DNA from: Drosophila pseudoobscura
Lineage: Eukaryota; Arthropoda; Insecta; Diptera; Drosophilidae
Direction: 5' to 3'
DNA length: 64,000 nucleotides
Assembly: GCF_009870125.1 (NCBI RefSeq)
Contig: NC_046683.1
Span: 6,262,001 to 6,326,000 of the forward strand
The position numbers and the translations under genes were made by a program. This document shows positions 39,301 through 51,360 of the stretch, piece after piece (within the stretch, counting starts at the first letter, position 1; each line of letters opens with the position of its first letter). The notes below the pieces were generated by a model. That model was not told where the DNA came from and did no database searches. It was given only the letters and a program-made list of their open reading frames with translations.

Positions 39301-40370
39301 TCGTACAAAAAATAAGAGGAAACATGAGCAAAAGAAAAAAAAAACTTTCATGGGATGCGCATCCCGATGCGGCTGCTCCTGCTTCCATTGCCGGTGGCAA
39401 TCTCCGTGTTGCACACAGCCACACGCTCCCATACACAATTGCAATTGCTTGGCAACAGCTTGGCTCCGGGACGGGATGGAGGGTGCAGAGGTGTCGCTAA
39501 TGAAGTCGCAAACAGTTGGAAGGAAAAAAAAAAAATTAAGCAAAGAAAACCACGCAACGCTCTACATACTCGCCTCTGCCGCACATCAGCAGTCTCTGCA
39601 CAACCGCGTGCCTTCATTGTACTAGAAATTATAAGCTTATGCTGTCCTACCACCCCAGACCACTCCCCCCCGGCACCCAATGGAGCTGTCGTTTTAGCAA
39701 CACGTTGCCCATATCCAAGGTTCTGGCAATCTTTTGTTCTACTCGTAAATGGGACCAAAGCCGGGCACCGGAGACCGGGGCCGAGAGGAATCTATGGGCT
39801 AGTAAGAGTAATTGAAAATGGGCAACGTTGCATGTGAGTAAAGGGAAAAGTTGGAAGAATAGTACGAGCAAACCATACATGAATTATCAACCAAGGAGAA
39901 GTATCCTGATGTCGCGCAACGTGTGCCGCGAATAAAATTTTCCGCAGATGGAGTTCGCTACACGAATTTTCTAGCAGATATCTAGCATATCTATACCTAC
40001 ACCTTATTTCTGATCAACAGGAACAGACGATAATCCATCGCATCGAAGATCTATATGCCCAGATATTTTGCCAAACGATCTTGCACGGCATTGAAATGCG
40101 GCAACATCCATCCAAAAGCCCAAAGAGCTTGCAACACCCTTTCGGTTCTACTAGCTTTTGAAAAACTGTTGCATGGATTTTCTTTCTTTCGGCAAATGCT
40201 GCTGCCACAAGGGTGGTTTCCCTTACTCGCACTGACACTCGCCTTCGCATTCAACGCTTTTCATACTGTGCCGACTCTGACTGTGGCTGTGGCTGCTGCT
40301 GATGCGCACCACCAATGCCAACAGGCACTGAAGCGCACTCCCACCTAGCTAACGGTTGCTGTTGCTGTTG

Positions 40371-40462
40371 CTGCCACAAACCACTGCCGCTGCTGCTGCT
40401 GTTGCTGTTGCTGCCGCTGCCACAAACCACTGCCGCTGCTGCTGCTGTTGCTGTCGCTGCCA
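40371..40462 (+). repeat. 46-bp tandem repeat of CTG-rich sequence, two copies
   Basis: The unit begins CTGCCACAAACCACTGCCGC and continues with CTG and TTG triplets. Copies start at 40,371 and 40,417 and differ at one or two bases. Confidence 0.85.
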
Positions 40463-41000
40463 CGGCTGCTTCTGCTCCGTTTCATTCCCAACAATTCATA
40501 ATTTTAAAATCGTACCAAACGCACACGCCTCGTCCTCGTCCTCGGCCTCGTCCTGGTCGCTGCTTCTGGCTCTGCCACTGTCGCTGCCTCGGTCTCAGGA
40601 CTCGTTGGCTGTGGCTGTGGCTGCTGCTGTTGCTGCCACTGCCAGTGGCATTCATTTCATTTGATTTTTAACTGTCATCGACGGCAGTTCAGCATCTCTC
40701 GACCAAACACTACCAGAGTCCTTTCGGCTTGTGATATTTTTTTTGCCTGTGAATGTGTGGAGAAAAATTACTCCCCAAAAATAAAAAAAAAGCAATCGAA
40801 GATCCAAAATTCAAGGTGAGATCGCGTTTAACGAGTGTGATGTTTGTTTTGTGCTTGAATCGGAGAGCGAAATTACGAAATGGGGAGTAATCCATACTCT
40901 CAGAAGTGCCATATACCACAATAAGGAGAACGTACTTTTACAATCCCAAAAAACCCCAAAAGTGTAGAATTCCCCAAGTCTCTTCCTAGAGGAAAATTCA

Positions 41001-44000
41001 TTGGCTTTTCATTTTTTTAATGAATCCGCGGACAAGACTTTTGAGCATTCAAAAAAACCTTCGGGATCGTGTCTTTTTTAAATGACAATTTACTAAATGG
41101 AAACCAAAGATAACACTTTCTAGGGGATTTATTGTTGGGGATTATGATATAGGTGAAAAATAACACGTGTGAATTCTAAGAAGGTTGCAAAAGAACAGAA
41201 CAGAACAGATTATTCATTTTAGTGTAAAGGTCTTCATAGCACAGGGTGTTCATATCACATCCAACATTTATAGACCCGAAGACCTCTGCTTAAGGAACTT
41301 GCTTAGAAATTGAAAATCTCAGCCATCGACATCCTATAAACTTCCATTAAAAAACCAGGAGAAACATAAGTTTTCAGAGGTTTCAAATGAGAGATTTCAT
41401 ATAAAATAAGTTTCTCAGAGATTTAAAATCTTCTCCTCTACTTAAGAGACAACTAATCAATCATTGATTTCCTGAACTACTAGTTCTAAATGAACTACAA
41501 TATATAATATAACAATATAACATTCCTAGTGAGCTGAAGACTTAAGTTTCATATTTCTTTTGGGTTTTATGGGGTTTCCTTATGATTTGGTTGGAGTTTT
41601 TTCGATTTCCTTTTCCCTAGAGATTGATAGAAATAAGCTGTCTCATAGCTAGAGACTTCTTTTCTTGAATGACTTGATTTCTTTTCAGTATTTCTTTTAT
41701 CAGATTGCAATCTTTTAAACGATATCATTAATCTTTTGAGTTTCTGGTCAGCCTTGCCAGACTTTTAAAACTTGAAATGAAAACAGAACCACTTCAAAAT
41801 GTTTGCTAATTAAAACTTTGATCAAAGCTCATTCATTGCCTCTTTTCATTTGCTTTTTTCCCATTTATCTGAAATTTCGGATATTTGCAGAGTTGTTAGA
41901 TGATTAGTTAAAAAAAAGTATCAATTCCTTTCCTTTGAACTCAATGAATATCCACGAATTGGATCATTTGTGAGTGTATAATCCCCTATGTTCTGTTCAA
42001 CTCCCAGTACCACTTCCAGTCCCATTATCATTCAATGAACCAAAACCAAACCACAGCGCACACACTTCCCCCATTCCCTGTGTCATGCAACCCGATGTGA
42101 ACTTCAAAATGAAGCTGAAATTATTTAGCCATAACTCAGACACACATCAAGGCCACAGACAGCCCCTGACAGTGCACTCCCCAGGACACGGATCACTCTC
42201 CATAGAGAGAACCTGCCGAAAGGGTTCAAATCAAATTCGATTTGGGCAACGATGTGTGGCAACGACCAAAGTTGCAAATGAAATTTTGTCAAATTTTCAG
42301 GCGACGCACAGGACACAGGACAGAGGACACAGACACAGGCCAGGGCCTGGGGGAATGGGGGAAATGGGTGAAATGGGAATCCCCTTGTCTGTCTGCATAT
42401 GGAGTGTAGTCCGTACACACACGCACGCACACATCCTGCAAAGAGCCACAAGTGGCACATTATTTTAATTCGCAGTCAAACGATGTAACGTTAACACCAC
42501 AACGACATGTCACTGCAAGTTCATGGGTGTCTGGATGGCTGAATGTCCATGTGTGTCCGCACGAGTGTGTGTGTGTGTGCCTGGCAGGGGCGAGCACAGG
42601 ACAGGATCAGAAATGGAAAGGGGGAATGCAAATGGGGACCAATTGAGCAAGGGTCCAACCCAAAGGCAACTCTTGCACTGCTTTGTTTTTTCTCTCCAAA
42701 TATTCGAATTATTTTAAAGATGCAAGGTCCTTTTTAAAAGGTGTACCGGAACTAATCAGTATCTTGATGTCGAGAGACGTTTGCCGCGATAGATAACATT
42801 TCCACTGGTTTTGGGACCCTTCTCTATGAGAATTGGTGATCTGAACCTGAAAATTAAAATTTAAACCAATATCTTTGATAAATCATCTATTAATTTTCTG
42901 AAATACCCAAGAATAATATTTGGAATGATATATTTTTGCGCAACTTCGGTATTCGTTTCAAGGTTTCATGGCAAAAGTCTCGAATCTCTAAGCCACTGTG
43001 TCCTTTCGCTTATGGAAACCTTTTAGATGGCCCCGAATTGGGCGCCTTCCATGCTGCGGGGGAAACCTAAGCCTTCGATCGGGGTTGCATGCCAGGTGAG
43101 CTTTTACTCAGGGCTGACTGTCGAGAGGGTTGCTGATGGCTCACTCTCTCTCCAACCCCAAGTCACGGCTCTGACGCGACTTATGGCTGTTGGATATGCT
43201 GTAATTATGTTATAAGGTTGCCCACAGCCCAAGTGCCAGTTAAGTGTGTGCAAGGGTTGCAACTCCTCCTCCCGGGGGTGGGAGCGACGATTCGCCGCTG
43301 CCACTGATGCCACATCAATCAGTTGTGCGCAACCTTGAGTGGGTGACTGTGACTCCCAAGGGCAGTGATGTGGCAGGGTGTGTGCTTGCTTTTAATTGCC
43401 GCTGTTTGCCAACGGCAGAAGAAGAAACAACGCACCAAGGAATTATGTATTATGGAAAAGTAAGTTTCCACAGTCATCCCCGCAGACGAAAGACAAACAA
43501 AAGTCGGTCCAAAGTCGAAATGCACTTTGCGCATTAATCCTCCAAGTCTCTGCCCGTTCTCGGCTTTAGTTCCATCCTTCGCTCCAGTTCTGTCCACAGT
43601 TTCAGTACCAGTCCTCCTCTCCAGTTCCAGTTCCATCCTCAATCTCAGTCTGTGTCCAAGAGTCTCATCCATTCTCCCAGCTTTCTCAGCTGCAAAAAGT
43701 TGTTCGAAACTTGGGTCTGGGCCATAAAAGAAAAAAAAAACTTCCCGACAGCTGCTGATTGAATATTAAAATGCTGCCCCAACTCCGCTCCTGGCCGCCA
43801 AACCACACCTTCCTCTCCTCCTCATTTAGTGCCTCCTTTGGCTATCCATAAAAAATGGCAATTAAAGCTCTGCTCCGGCATCAATCAGGGCTCTGGCAAA
43901 TCAACAAATTTTTCGCTTTCGGCAGATGCCCAGCCACGCCCACCCCCAGGCTTCTTGTTACCGCCCACCGCCCCGCTGTGACCATGTACACGCCCCCGCT

Positions 44001-46535
44001 ATGACAACGCCTTAATTAGCATAATCTAATTTCAACTTTGTCGCAAAAATTCCCCTGCTCCAAAAGGGGACGGGCGGCTGCCAAAAAATGCAAATCAAGG
44101 CCCCCACCATCAGCGCCCGCCCCATTGTGCCACTCATATATTCCTTTGGATACTGCAAAAGTTTTTCAAACTTTATATATTTTTACAACGAAATGAAAAA
44201 ACAATAAAAATGAAATTCCTACAAATCCCCGCACAGGAAAAACAGCAAATGAAACGAAGGAAACGCAAACGAAATGAAATGAAAGTCGAAAAAAAAAAGA
44301 TGAAGTTGGGAAATATATAGTAGACTGGGAATACCCTATACTGAACATTAATTAACTTAGGGACTCTTAAACCAATCGGTAAATATCAGATCTTCGGGTG
44401 TTTCAACTTTAAGGACCCACTTCCAACCATTTCTTAAACATCTTAAGGATACCTCCAAAGGAAAGGAATCTCCAGATAAGAACGACAAATTGCACACAAT
44501 TTTAGACAGTAATTTTTCTTAACCAAAGAACTATAAATCGGTGTAGTTTTAACCAAGTTCTCATAGTGGTAAAGAGTTGTTGTGCCGCGGAAAACAGTAA
44601 GGATTTTGGAAGATAATACACCTAAGAATAGTTAAGAGCAAGGCGAATTTGTTTAGTTTCTAATGAAGTTTCGTCTGTTTAATGTAGATGATCAGTCACT
44701 TCTGTTTCACAGGGAAGTACGATGCGGAAAAGTGCTATCTCGGACTTAAGAACCAAAAACTGTAGACGTTTTAAGAGGCCCCGGGTTCAGATTATGCTTC
44801 TTTGTTTAAAAAGAAGAATATCTTTCGCTCTATACTGGTGTTATGGCAGTAAAGAAATGTTTATAAATGTCATGGCTGCCGATTCGGAAAAGAAGTGCAG
44901 ACCTTGAGAGTGAAATACTTGGAGCTATTGGCAGAAAAAATTAACTGGTTTTTACCCAGTACATCCTGCTACCTATGGACTAGTTACGATACCCATTTTT
45001 GGATAAAATTTCCCTTGGAAAAACTTAAAATTAAAAGTTTCCGAAGTACAATATGCGAATTGGGATTTTCAACTTCTCTTAAAACGAAAAAAAGATAACT
45101 CCTGGGGACGATCAATGAAGAGATGAGAGCAGCCTTAGAGCCTTGGAGCACTGATCTAAATTATGGCATCGCCACTTTTAGAAAGAGTTCTTGGCGGAAG
45201 ATTTCGTATACCAACTCTAGGCCTTCCTCCCCTCACACTTTCCTGATGTTTTAGCCGCATCTACCCCGCTGGATTGCTACAGGGTATCCCTTCATTGGGC
45301 GGGTAACAGGCGTCGGCTGTGGCTTGTTAAAAACTTTTTAAATGCGAAAATGAAAGAGCAACAAGGCAAGTGGCATGGATGGTCGGGTGTGGCAGGCAGG
45401 CAACCAAGTGTCGTGGAGTGGGTTTTGGGGGTAGGTGTAGCCGGGGGGTGGGGATGAGTGTTCCTGGTTCCTGAATTGACAGCCACAGGATACAAGCCGC
45501 CAGCCACACGGCGATGACGATGACGATGGCGATGGCGGCGTCAAGTGCCTCAACAGTTTGGCAACACAACAATTGAGTTTGTCCTTCCATGTTTTGTGGC
45601 AGAGAGCGAGAGAGCGATGCTTCCAGGAGGGAAATTAGTCGCAAGGGTGTAGAGGCGTTCGGGGGGAAATTAGTCGTGGGTGTGGCGCTTTCAAAAGGAA
45701 GGGGCAGGAATATTTAATTTACTGGAATTCGGCGCAATGTGTGTAAGCTTATTAACAGCTTGAAAACGGGGATACCCAGGGGGGGGGTAGCTTGGAGCTG
45801 GGGATCCGCATCCGCATGAGGCAAGGGCACGTTTATCGCTGTTGTTTTTCTATGCAAATTTTCAAATGCTCCCCTTGCACAGATGTTGGCTTAATAAAGT
45901 TATAACAAAGGTGTTCCGGCACCCATCCAGGGGACAATGGAAATGATGAACACACGGTACTCCTCAGACTGGTTTGCATCCATCGATGGTTTTCGAATTC
46001 AAAACATCACAAACTCTATTCAGTGGCACTTTTTTGACTGCACTCCATAGCTGAGTAATCGCAGATTGTTTATCGATTCCATCTGATAACTATCTCCATC
46101 CGATTATTGTATGCCATCGACATTGGTTTTCCCCTTCGACTACTGCTTTCTTTCGAATATGGAGTTCTTAAGATTATGCTCTTAATTTTCGGGGATATTG
46201 CTTGGATAGTGCTGTCCAAATTCGACTCAAAAGACATGCCTTATGCTCTTGCCACACACTTTGCCCCCATGATGGAGACCCAAGACATCTCCCAGCTGCA
46301 TCGGCAGCCAAGACAAACCCCCTCGGAATCCTCATGACGAAGGAAAGCAAACAGTAGATTCCGATTTAATTGTGAGATTAGATAGAACGGGGTGGTGGGG
46401 GAGGGGCGTGTTCCGCTGCCAAGACAATGCAAATATCGTACATGTTTCTATATAAATCTTGAGCGACTTCTGCCAGAGACACAGTGCTAACGTCTTTTGT
46501 GTGTGCTCTCTCTCTCCCTCTCCGTGTTCTTGCAG
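41001..46535. other. gene-poor region, second part, possibly intron or promoter of the 46.5-kb gene
   Basis: No coding exon is supported. The terminal exon at 46,536 begins with a good acceptor, so at least one exon lies upstream, here or outside. A short segment at 43,028-43,095 is bounded by TTTTAG and GTGAGC, but its phase does not join the downstream start. Stretches near 44.1-45.2 kb are AT-rich without features. Sequence near 45,490-45,540 holds GATGAC/GATGGC triplets. Confidence 0.5.
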
Positions 46536-46537
46536 GC

Positions 46538-48205
46538 ATGAAGGACAGCAGCAGCAGCAACATCTCCAGCAGCAGCACAGCAGGGATGCCCCAAGCTGTA
46601 GCGGCGACATCCAACAGCAGTGCCACGCCCAGTACGCCCAGCACCCCCACAGCCGGACATGCGGCGGCGGAGACAGCAGCGGCAGCAGCAGCGGCTCAAG
46701 CAGCAGCCACATCGCAGCAGACGCCGCCACAGCAGCGTGGCAAGAGCAACATCCACGAGCTGCGGAACCAGGACTACGTGAGTCGCCTGATGGCCGCCAC
46801 GCCGCCGTATCTGTACTCGGCGCCGGTGGGGCCCAATAATTTCTTCTTCAGCGACATGCTGCGGACCCTCGTGCAGGCCCGCAACAATGAGACCGCTCGC
46901 GTGTTGCAGTTGCAGCAACAGCAACAGCAGCAGCAGCAGCAACAACAGCAGCAGCAACAGCAGCAGGCGGCCCTGGTGCGGCGTCCCCGGAAGCGATCCT
47001 GGTCGCATCGTCCCTACTACGAGCAACTAAGGGAACGACGCGATGCGGAGGAGAAGCAGCAACAGCAACAGCAGCAGCAGCAGCAACAGTTGCAGCATCA
47101 GCAACATCAGCAGCAGCACCAGACGGTGGCGGAGAAGCCGCTGGAGCTGACCAACAAGACTATGACGCCCTATGGCTACGCCAAGCTGGAGGGGAAGACC
47201 CCAACGGTCGCAGCAGCTGCCCCACCAGCGCCACCATCCGGCGGCACCACCACCAAAGGCGGCCTGGGCGGAGCGGTGGACAGTTCGATGCAGGACAACA
47301 CACCGCCGGCGGCATCGTTACCGCCACAGGATTTGGTCCTGCCACCGCCACCACCCGTGTGGTATCCCCCGCTGTATGCCCCGTACGGAATCGATCCGCT
47401 GCACTTCTTCATCGACCTGCGCGTCTCCGGGCACATCTACGACCGCAAGAAGGAGAATGTCTCGCCATTGTCCAGCAGCAACAATGCGCTGGCCGCCAGC
47501 GGCGAGGACTCCTCCCCCGGCTCCAATTCGGGGACAGGCACCGTGACCGGAACGGGTGCCGGCTCTGTTTCCGCTTCCGGCCTGGCCAGCAATCTGCTGA
47601 GCAAGCAGCGCCACGGCTCCGCCTTCACCGTGCCCATACCCAAGTCGGCCCAAAACGATGCCATCAACCTGTGCTCCAACGGATCCGGCGGCATGGCAGC
47701 CGGTGGTGGGACACCCACTGGGGCTTCAGGCGCCCCGGGCGGAGTCTCCGCCTCTCTGGGGAAATTCGAGCACTACGCCAAGTATTACGATCTCGGGGAA
47801 AGCAAGGAGAACCATCCGGCGGCCTCGAGCACGGCGGCCAATCTGTCCGCGGCCGCTGCCGCCGCCGCTGCTGCGGCCAATCTGTCCAAGTCCGGAGCCA
47901 GCTACATGCTGCAGCACTTGCCCCGTCTCTACAGCCAGTTTGCGGCGCATCAGGCCCAGGCCCAGGACATGGACGCCAGGTCGGAGTCGGCCTCGGTCAC
48001 GGCCTCCGTGTCCGCTCCCGATCTCTGCGACGAGGACTCGTTGGGACGTGGCTCGAACGACACCACCGCCGGCCTGGACTCCGGCAATATGCAGGGCAAC
48101 TGCGACATCGACGTGGAGATTATCGACTCGATCAAGTACCGGACGGATGGAGAAAGCAGTCGCTGTTCGAGCAACGATGAGGCCTCCATCACACAGATTG
48201 ATTAG
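46538..48205 (+). CDS. unrecognised low-complexity protein with polyQ and polyA tracts, probably nuclear
   Basis: One large exon starts at 46,536 after an acceptor (TTCTTGCAG); the first ATG is 46,538-46,540 and the frame runs 555 residues to TAG. An AATAAA sits 52 bases after the stop. Low-complexity blocks: Ser/Ala-rich N-terminus, polyQ near residues 126-145 and 170-195, Gly/Ser-rich parts, polyA near 440-455. Between them are complex, probably conserved blocks: ELRNQDYVSRLMAATPPYLY, GPNNFFFSDMLRTLVQARNN, RRPRKRSWSHRPYYEQLRER, YAPYGIDPLHFFIDLRVSGH, RHGSAFTVPIPKSAQNDAIN and IDVEIIDSIKYRTDGESS. I see no homeodomain, zinc finger, bHLH or membrane segment. The basic block and repeats resemble fly transcriptional regulators, but I assign no function. 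More coding sequence could lie in upstream exons, because the frame is open before the ATG. Confidence 0.75.
   Translation: MKDSSSSNISSSSTAGMPQAVAATSNSSATPSTPSTPTAGHAAAETAAAAAAAQAAATSQQTPPQQRGKSNIHELRNQDYVSRLMAATPPYLYSAPVGPNNFFFSDMLRTLVQARNNETARVLQLQQQQQQQQQQQQQQQQQQAALVRRPRKRSWSHRPYYEQLRERRDAEEKQQQQQQQQQQQLQHQQHQQQHQTVAEKPLELTNKTMTPYGYAKLEGKTPTVAAAAPPAPPSGGTTTKGGLGGAVDSSMQDNTPPAASLPPQDLVLPPPPPVWYPPLYAPYGIDPLHFFIDLRVSGHIYDRKKENVSPLSSSNNALAASGEDSSPGSNSGTGTVTGTGAGSVSASGLASNLLSKQRHGSAFTVPIPKSAQNDAINLCSNGSGGMAAGGGTPTGASGAPGGVSASLGKFEHYAKYYDLGESKENHPAASSTAANLSAAAAAAAAAANLSKSGASYMLQHLPRLYSQFAAHQAQAQDMDARSESASVTASVSAPDLCDEDSLGRGSNDTTAGLDSGNMQGNCDIDVEIIDSIKYRTDGESSRCSSNDEASITQID
46907..46966 (+). repeat. 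CAG/CAA tract encoding polyglutamine
   Basis: A mixed CAG and CAA run in frame gives about 20 glutamines. The mixture of codons, rather than pure CAG, is typical of fly polyQ. Confidence 0.9.
47056..47122 (+). repeat. second CAG/CAA tract with histidine interruptions
   Basis: In frame; encodes Gln-rich sequence with CAT and CAC histidines, within the 46.5-kb gene. Confidence 0.9.
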
Positions 48206-48256
48206 AGATCGGTCTGGTATTGCTTCAAGCCAAATGTCGTACAGCTGCTGTGAATG

Positions 48257-48262
48257 AATAAA
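48257..48262 (+). other. polyadenylation signal AATAAA of the 46.5-kb gene
   Basis: Canonical hexamer 52 bases after the stop codon, implying a very short 3' UTR. Its position supports the exon at 46,538-48,205 being terminal. Confidence 0.65.
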
Positions 48263-50490
48263 GATATTTAATACGAGTAGAAATAACAGTTTATGGACTT
48301 TTTTACATAAAATTGGGTGTAGGATAGCCGGAATCTACTACGGAATCGTCATTCATTGGGACGGTCCTCAGTAGAATCCTTGTAGGATGATTTGGCAGCT
48401 TTTTTTGATTATTCCGAATTACAGGGCTTTGAACGGCAAATTGCCAGTCACGCGTGAACGTAGATGCAAAAGAAACTTACTGGAAGAGAGAGGCAGAGAC
48501 GTCTGGAAGCTTTTTTCTTCATTCTTCATTTCGACTTTGAATGATGATCTCGAAAGAGAGCCTTAAAAAGGACAGAGGTTCTTCAGAAGAGTAGCCTCTA
48601 AGATATTCAACATATCATATCCCACTCGCTGCCTTCTTGCCTCATTTCACTTCTCTTTTATCCCTCTTACAGTCTCTGTCTCGGTCTCCCTCCATCGGCC
48701 CTGAAGAGTATGCAACGGTAAAAGTAATTTCATAAATCATTGGACGCCGTTGTCGACGTTGCTGCTGCCTCAAGGCATTTTTTAAATGTCATCGCGCGAA
48801 TTGCTGGGCTCCATCTCTCACCCCTCCTCCACCATCTTTCACCATCGTCATTTGCCTTCCCATCCCATCTCATCCGACAACATCGTGCCCCGTCCTCCTG
48901 CCACAGCGCAGCGCATTACACGGCTGACTACGCTTTGTGTAAATTAAAACTGCTGCCGGCTGCTGGATGACAACGACAACGAGAAGGCTCCACGCCCACC
49001 ATATCCTCTCCCTACTCCACCTACCCTGTGGTGCCCCATAATTCTTTTGCATACTATTTACACCCTAGAGAATATACCCTACAGGGTACACTGGTATTCG
49101 TTCCAAGGGAAGCATATAGCGTTTGTGTTAATGATTTCTGGATATGGGCGCCTGGAACTTTGAGAAATTAATAGATTCTTTCCTTCTAATACCGTATTCT
49201 TTGCTCCAATTTTGAGTGCACTTTCAAAGAATGAGATTTTACAAAAAACTGCATGAATCTGAAAAGCTGTGGTACAATTTTTATAGAAATAAAATAGCAA
49301 TATGGAATCTACAATCGTCTACGTTTTCTTATAGTATAAATATAATAATTTTTCACTGTTTTAGTGTTTTGCTAATCTGATTATGGGGTATCTTATAGTC
49401 GGCATAAACTCCCTTGAGGACTTCTTACATATTTTTGCTGCTCTTCTTTGCAATGATTTTGCATTCCCTCTGCATTGTTTTTTTTGTTTTTTTTGTTTTT
49501 TGGCCCCACAGGATATTAATTTTTACACCATTCATTGATTTTGTTTGCTCCCCGGCGCTTAATGAACGCATGCAAGTGGCGCTCGGCCCAAATGAGGGGC
49601 GGGGCGGGGCGAGGCGGGGGCGTGTGCCGACTTGTGCGTTTGCCGGGCCGGGGCTCGTTTCCGTTTCCGTCGCTGTCATTTTGTCGTGTGGCTGTGGCTG
49701 CTGCATGTCGCCGCTATTTCGCGTGTGTGTTCCGTTTGCTTCTTGTTTTCCATTTTTTATTCCCCCTTTTTGTTTTGTTATCAAACGTATGGATATCCAT
49801 GAGTTTGCAAATTTTCTGTACACAACCGATCAATGCACTGAGGCAGAAAAACTGCAATGGAAGCCAATCGCAGGAACAGCAACAAAGCAAAATAAAACAG
49901 CCGTGCGAGAGGCAAACAAACGTACAGTCTGTACAAAAGTTGTCGATACAAATTTGCATGAACCGGGAGGGGGGTTGGGGGAGAAAACGGAGAAGAATCA
50001 TCATCATCATTGTGTAATCAAAGTAAGTAGGAGAAGAGCAAAAAGGAGCGAAGGAGCGAAATTGAAATCCAACCTAATTGCAGGAAATTTATAACTCAAC
50101 TTAACAGCTGACAGATTTTTCCCTTTTTCGCTTCGGGGGGACTACGGGAGTCTGCCTGTTGGGTGGCGGGGGGTGTGGGGTGGGGGCTGTCATGAATACT
50201 TGCGCACTTTTGTTATCCTCTCGAATTCATAAATCTTTGCAGACGCTCATAATTCATGCAACAGTCGACAATTGGCAGCGGTTCCCCGTCAAGACGATAT
50301 CCCTGTCCTCGGGTGGGTGTTGGTCTGGGTGCGGAGATGGCATTACAATGGCAATAAGCTCAACTTGTGGCAAAAACAAATTTCACCAATGACAAGAGAC
50401 GGGCCGAAGATGCCAGAAAAAGGGAAAAGAAAAACCACGACACAAGAAAACCCCCCTGCTGCCGCCTGATGGGTTGGCTTGCCTTGGATT

Positions 50491-50510
50491 GGGTTGGGTT
50501 TGGGTTTGGG
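50491..50510 (+). other. G-quadruplex pattern GGGTTGGGTTTGGGTTTGGG
   Basis: Four G3 tracts with loops of two and three bases, in intergenic DNA. Confidence 0.6.
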
Positions 50511-51021
50511 TTGAGTGGTGGACAAACAATGAGTGCAGCTTATCCCCAGGAGGATGGGGGATGGCTCTTCCCCCGGCAAAGTACTTGGGCGTGTTGACAG
50601 CTTAAAGCTTTTTTCTTAATTGATAGATTTGTTTGCTCAAGAGGACAAAACCCGAGAAGAAGGACCAAGAAAAGAGTTATGACGACTACCGTACGGTACC
50701 TAAATTATATTTGTATCTATGTTTATCATACATTAAACTTATAATATGATATTTATATTATACTAGGGGGCAAGACCCCTGCGCCACCCCTTGCCTCGCT
50801 TGCGATGGACCCCTGTAATATCTGTTAGTATCTGTATTTAGATGGCGATTCGACTAATCTAATTCTGAGACCGCATGTATAAACACTTTTACGAGGGCTG
50901 TTCAATAAGCCCCTGACCTTTTCCTTTTCCAAATTATTGATTGCTATAGAAGGAAGACGCTTAAATGTTAAAAGGCCAACTATCTTTGGACCTACGTATA
51001 GTTATGCCTTGATTTAGTTTT

Positions 51022-51071
51022 GAATAAGTTCAGGCTTTTCTGATACACTTTTGGAATAAGTTCAGGCTTTT
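51022..51071 (+). repeat. 18-bp direct repeat GAATAAGTTCAGGCTTTT
   Basis: Copies at 51,022-51,039 and 51,054-51,071 are identical; the intervening part is 14 bases. Confidence 0.85.
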
Positions 51072-51335
51072 AGAGGGAACGTGGTAGCATCTTTGAAAGG
51101 TAATTCTGTGCCTATCATACGATCAAGCAACAACGAAGCAATAGTCCTGATTGATAGGACTACTTACGAAAAGGCTACTAGGAATCCTGTAAATAGTGGC
51201 ACTTGGCAGGCCATGCTTTTACGAAGTCACCTTTCAGTGGAACTACCGACATGGTTTTTATCACAATAAATTTGTTTTCTGAGGTGAGTACACGTCTCGG
51301 ATTTCAATATTTTTTCAATATTTTATTTTATTTTA

Positions 51336-51360
51336 TTTTTTTTTTTTTTTTTTTTTTTTT
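51336..51360 (+). repeat. T25 homopolymer after (TTTTA)n
   Basis: An uninterrupted run of 25 T follows several TTTTA units, about 80 bases before the small gene at 51,443. Confidence 0.9.

Larger units (their letters stand above)
33579..41000. other. gene-poor region right of Hira, first part
   Basis: No supported coding exon. Just upstream of Hira (about 33,718-33,840) lie motif-6-like and motif-1-like sequences that recur at about 34,187-34,540. A purine-rich plus strand covers about 37,880-38,270. CTG/CTT-rich DNA with a 46-bp repeat lies at 40,371-40,462, and a perfect 9-bp palindrome ATACCC type at 39,276-39,300. The rest is ordinary AT-rich and mixed sequence. Confidence 0.55.

Noticed and set aside
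40251-40671. Leu/Cys-rich and Ala/Gly-rich frames in CTG-repeat DNA
   Set aside because: They come from simple CTG/GCC repeats that are open in several frames at once; no start context, splice sites or conserved sequence.
43028-43095. Short coding exon MAPNWAPSMLRGKPKPSIGV... between TTTTAG and GTGAGC
   Set aside because: Its phase joined to the 46,536 acceptor runs into TGA at once, and nothing else supports it.
46487-47026. Leucine-rich frame opposite the polyQ gene
   Set aside because: CTG/TTG leucines are the complement of the CAG/CAA glutamine tract; no independent evidence.
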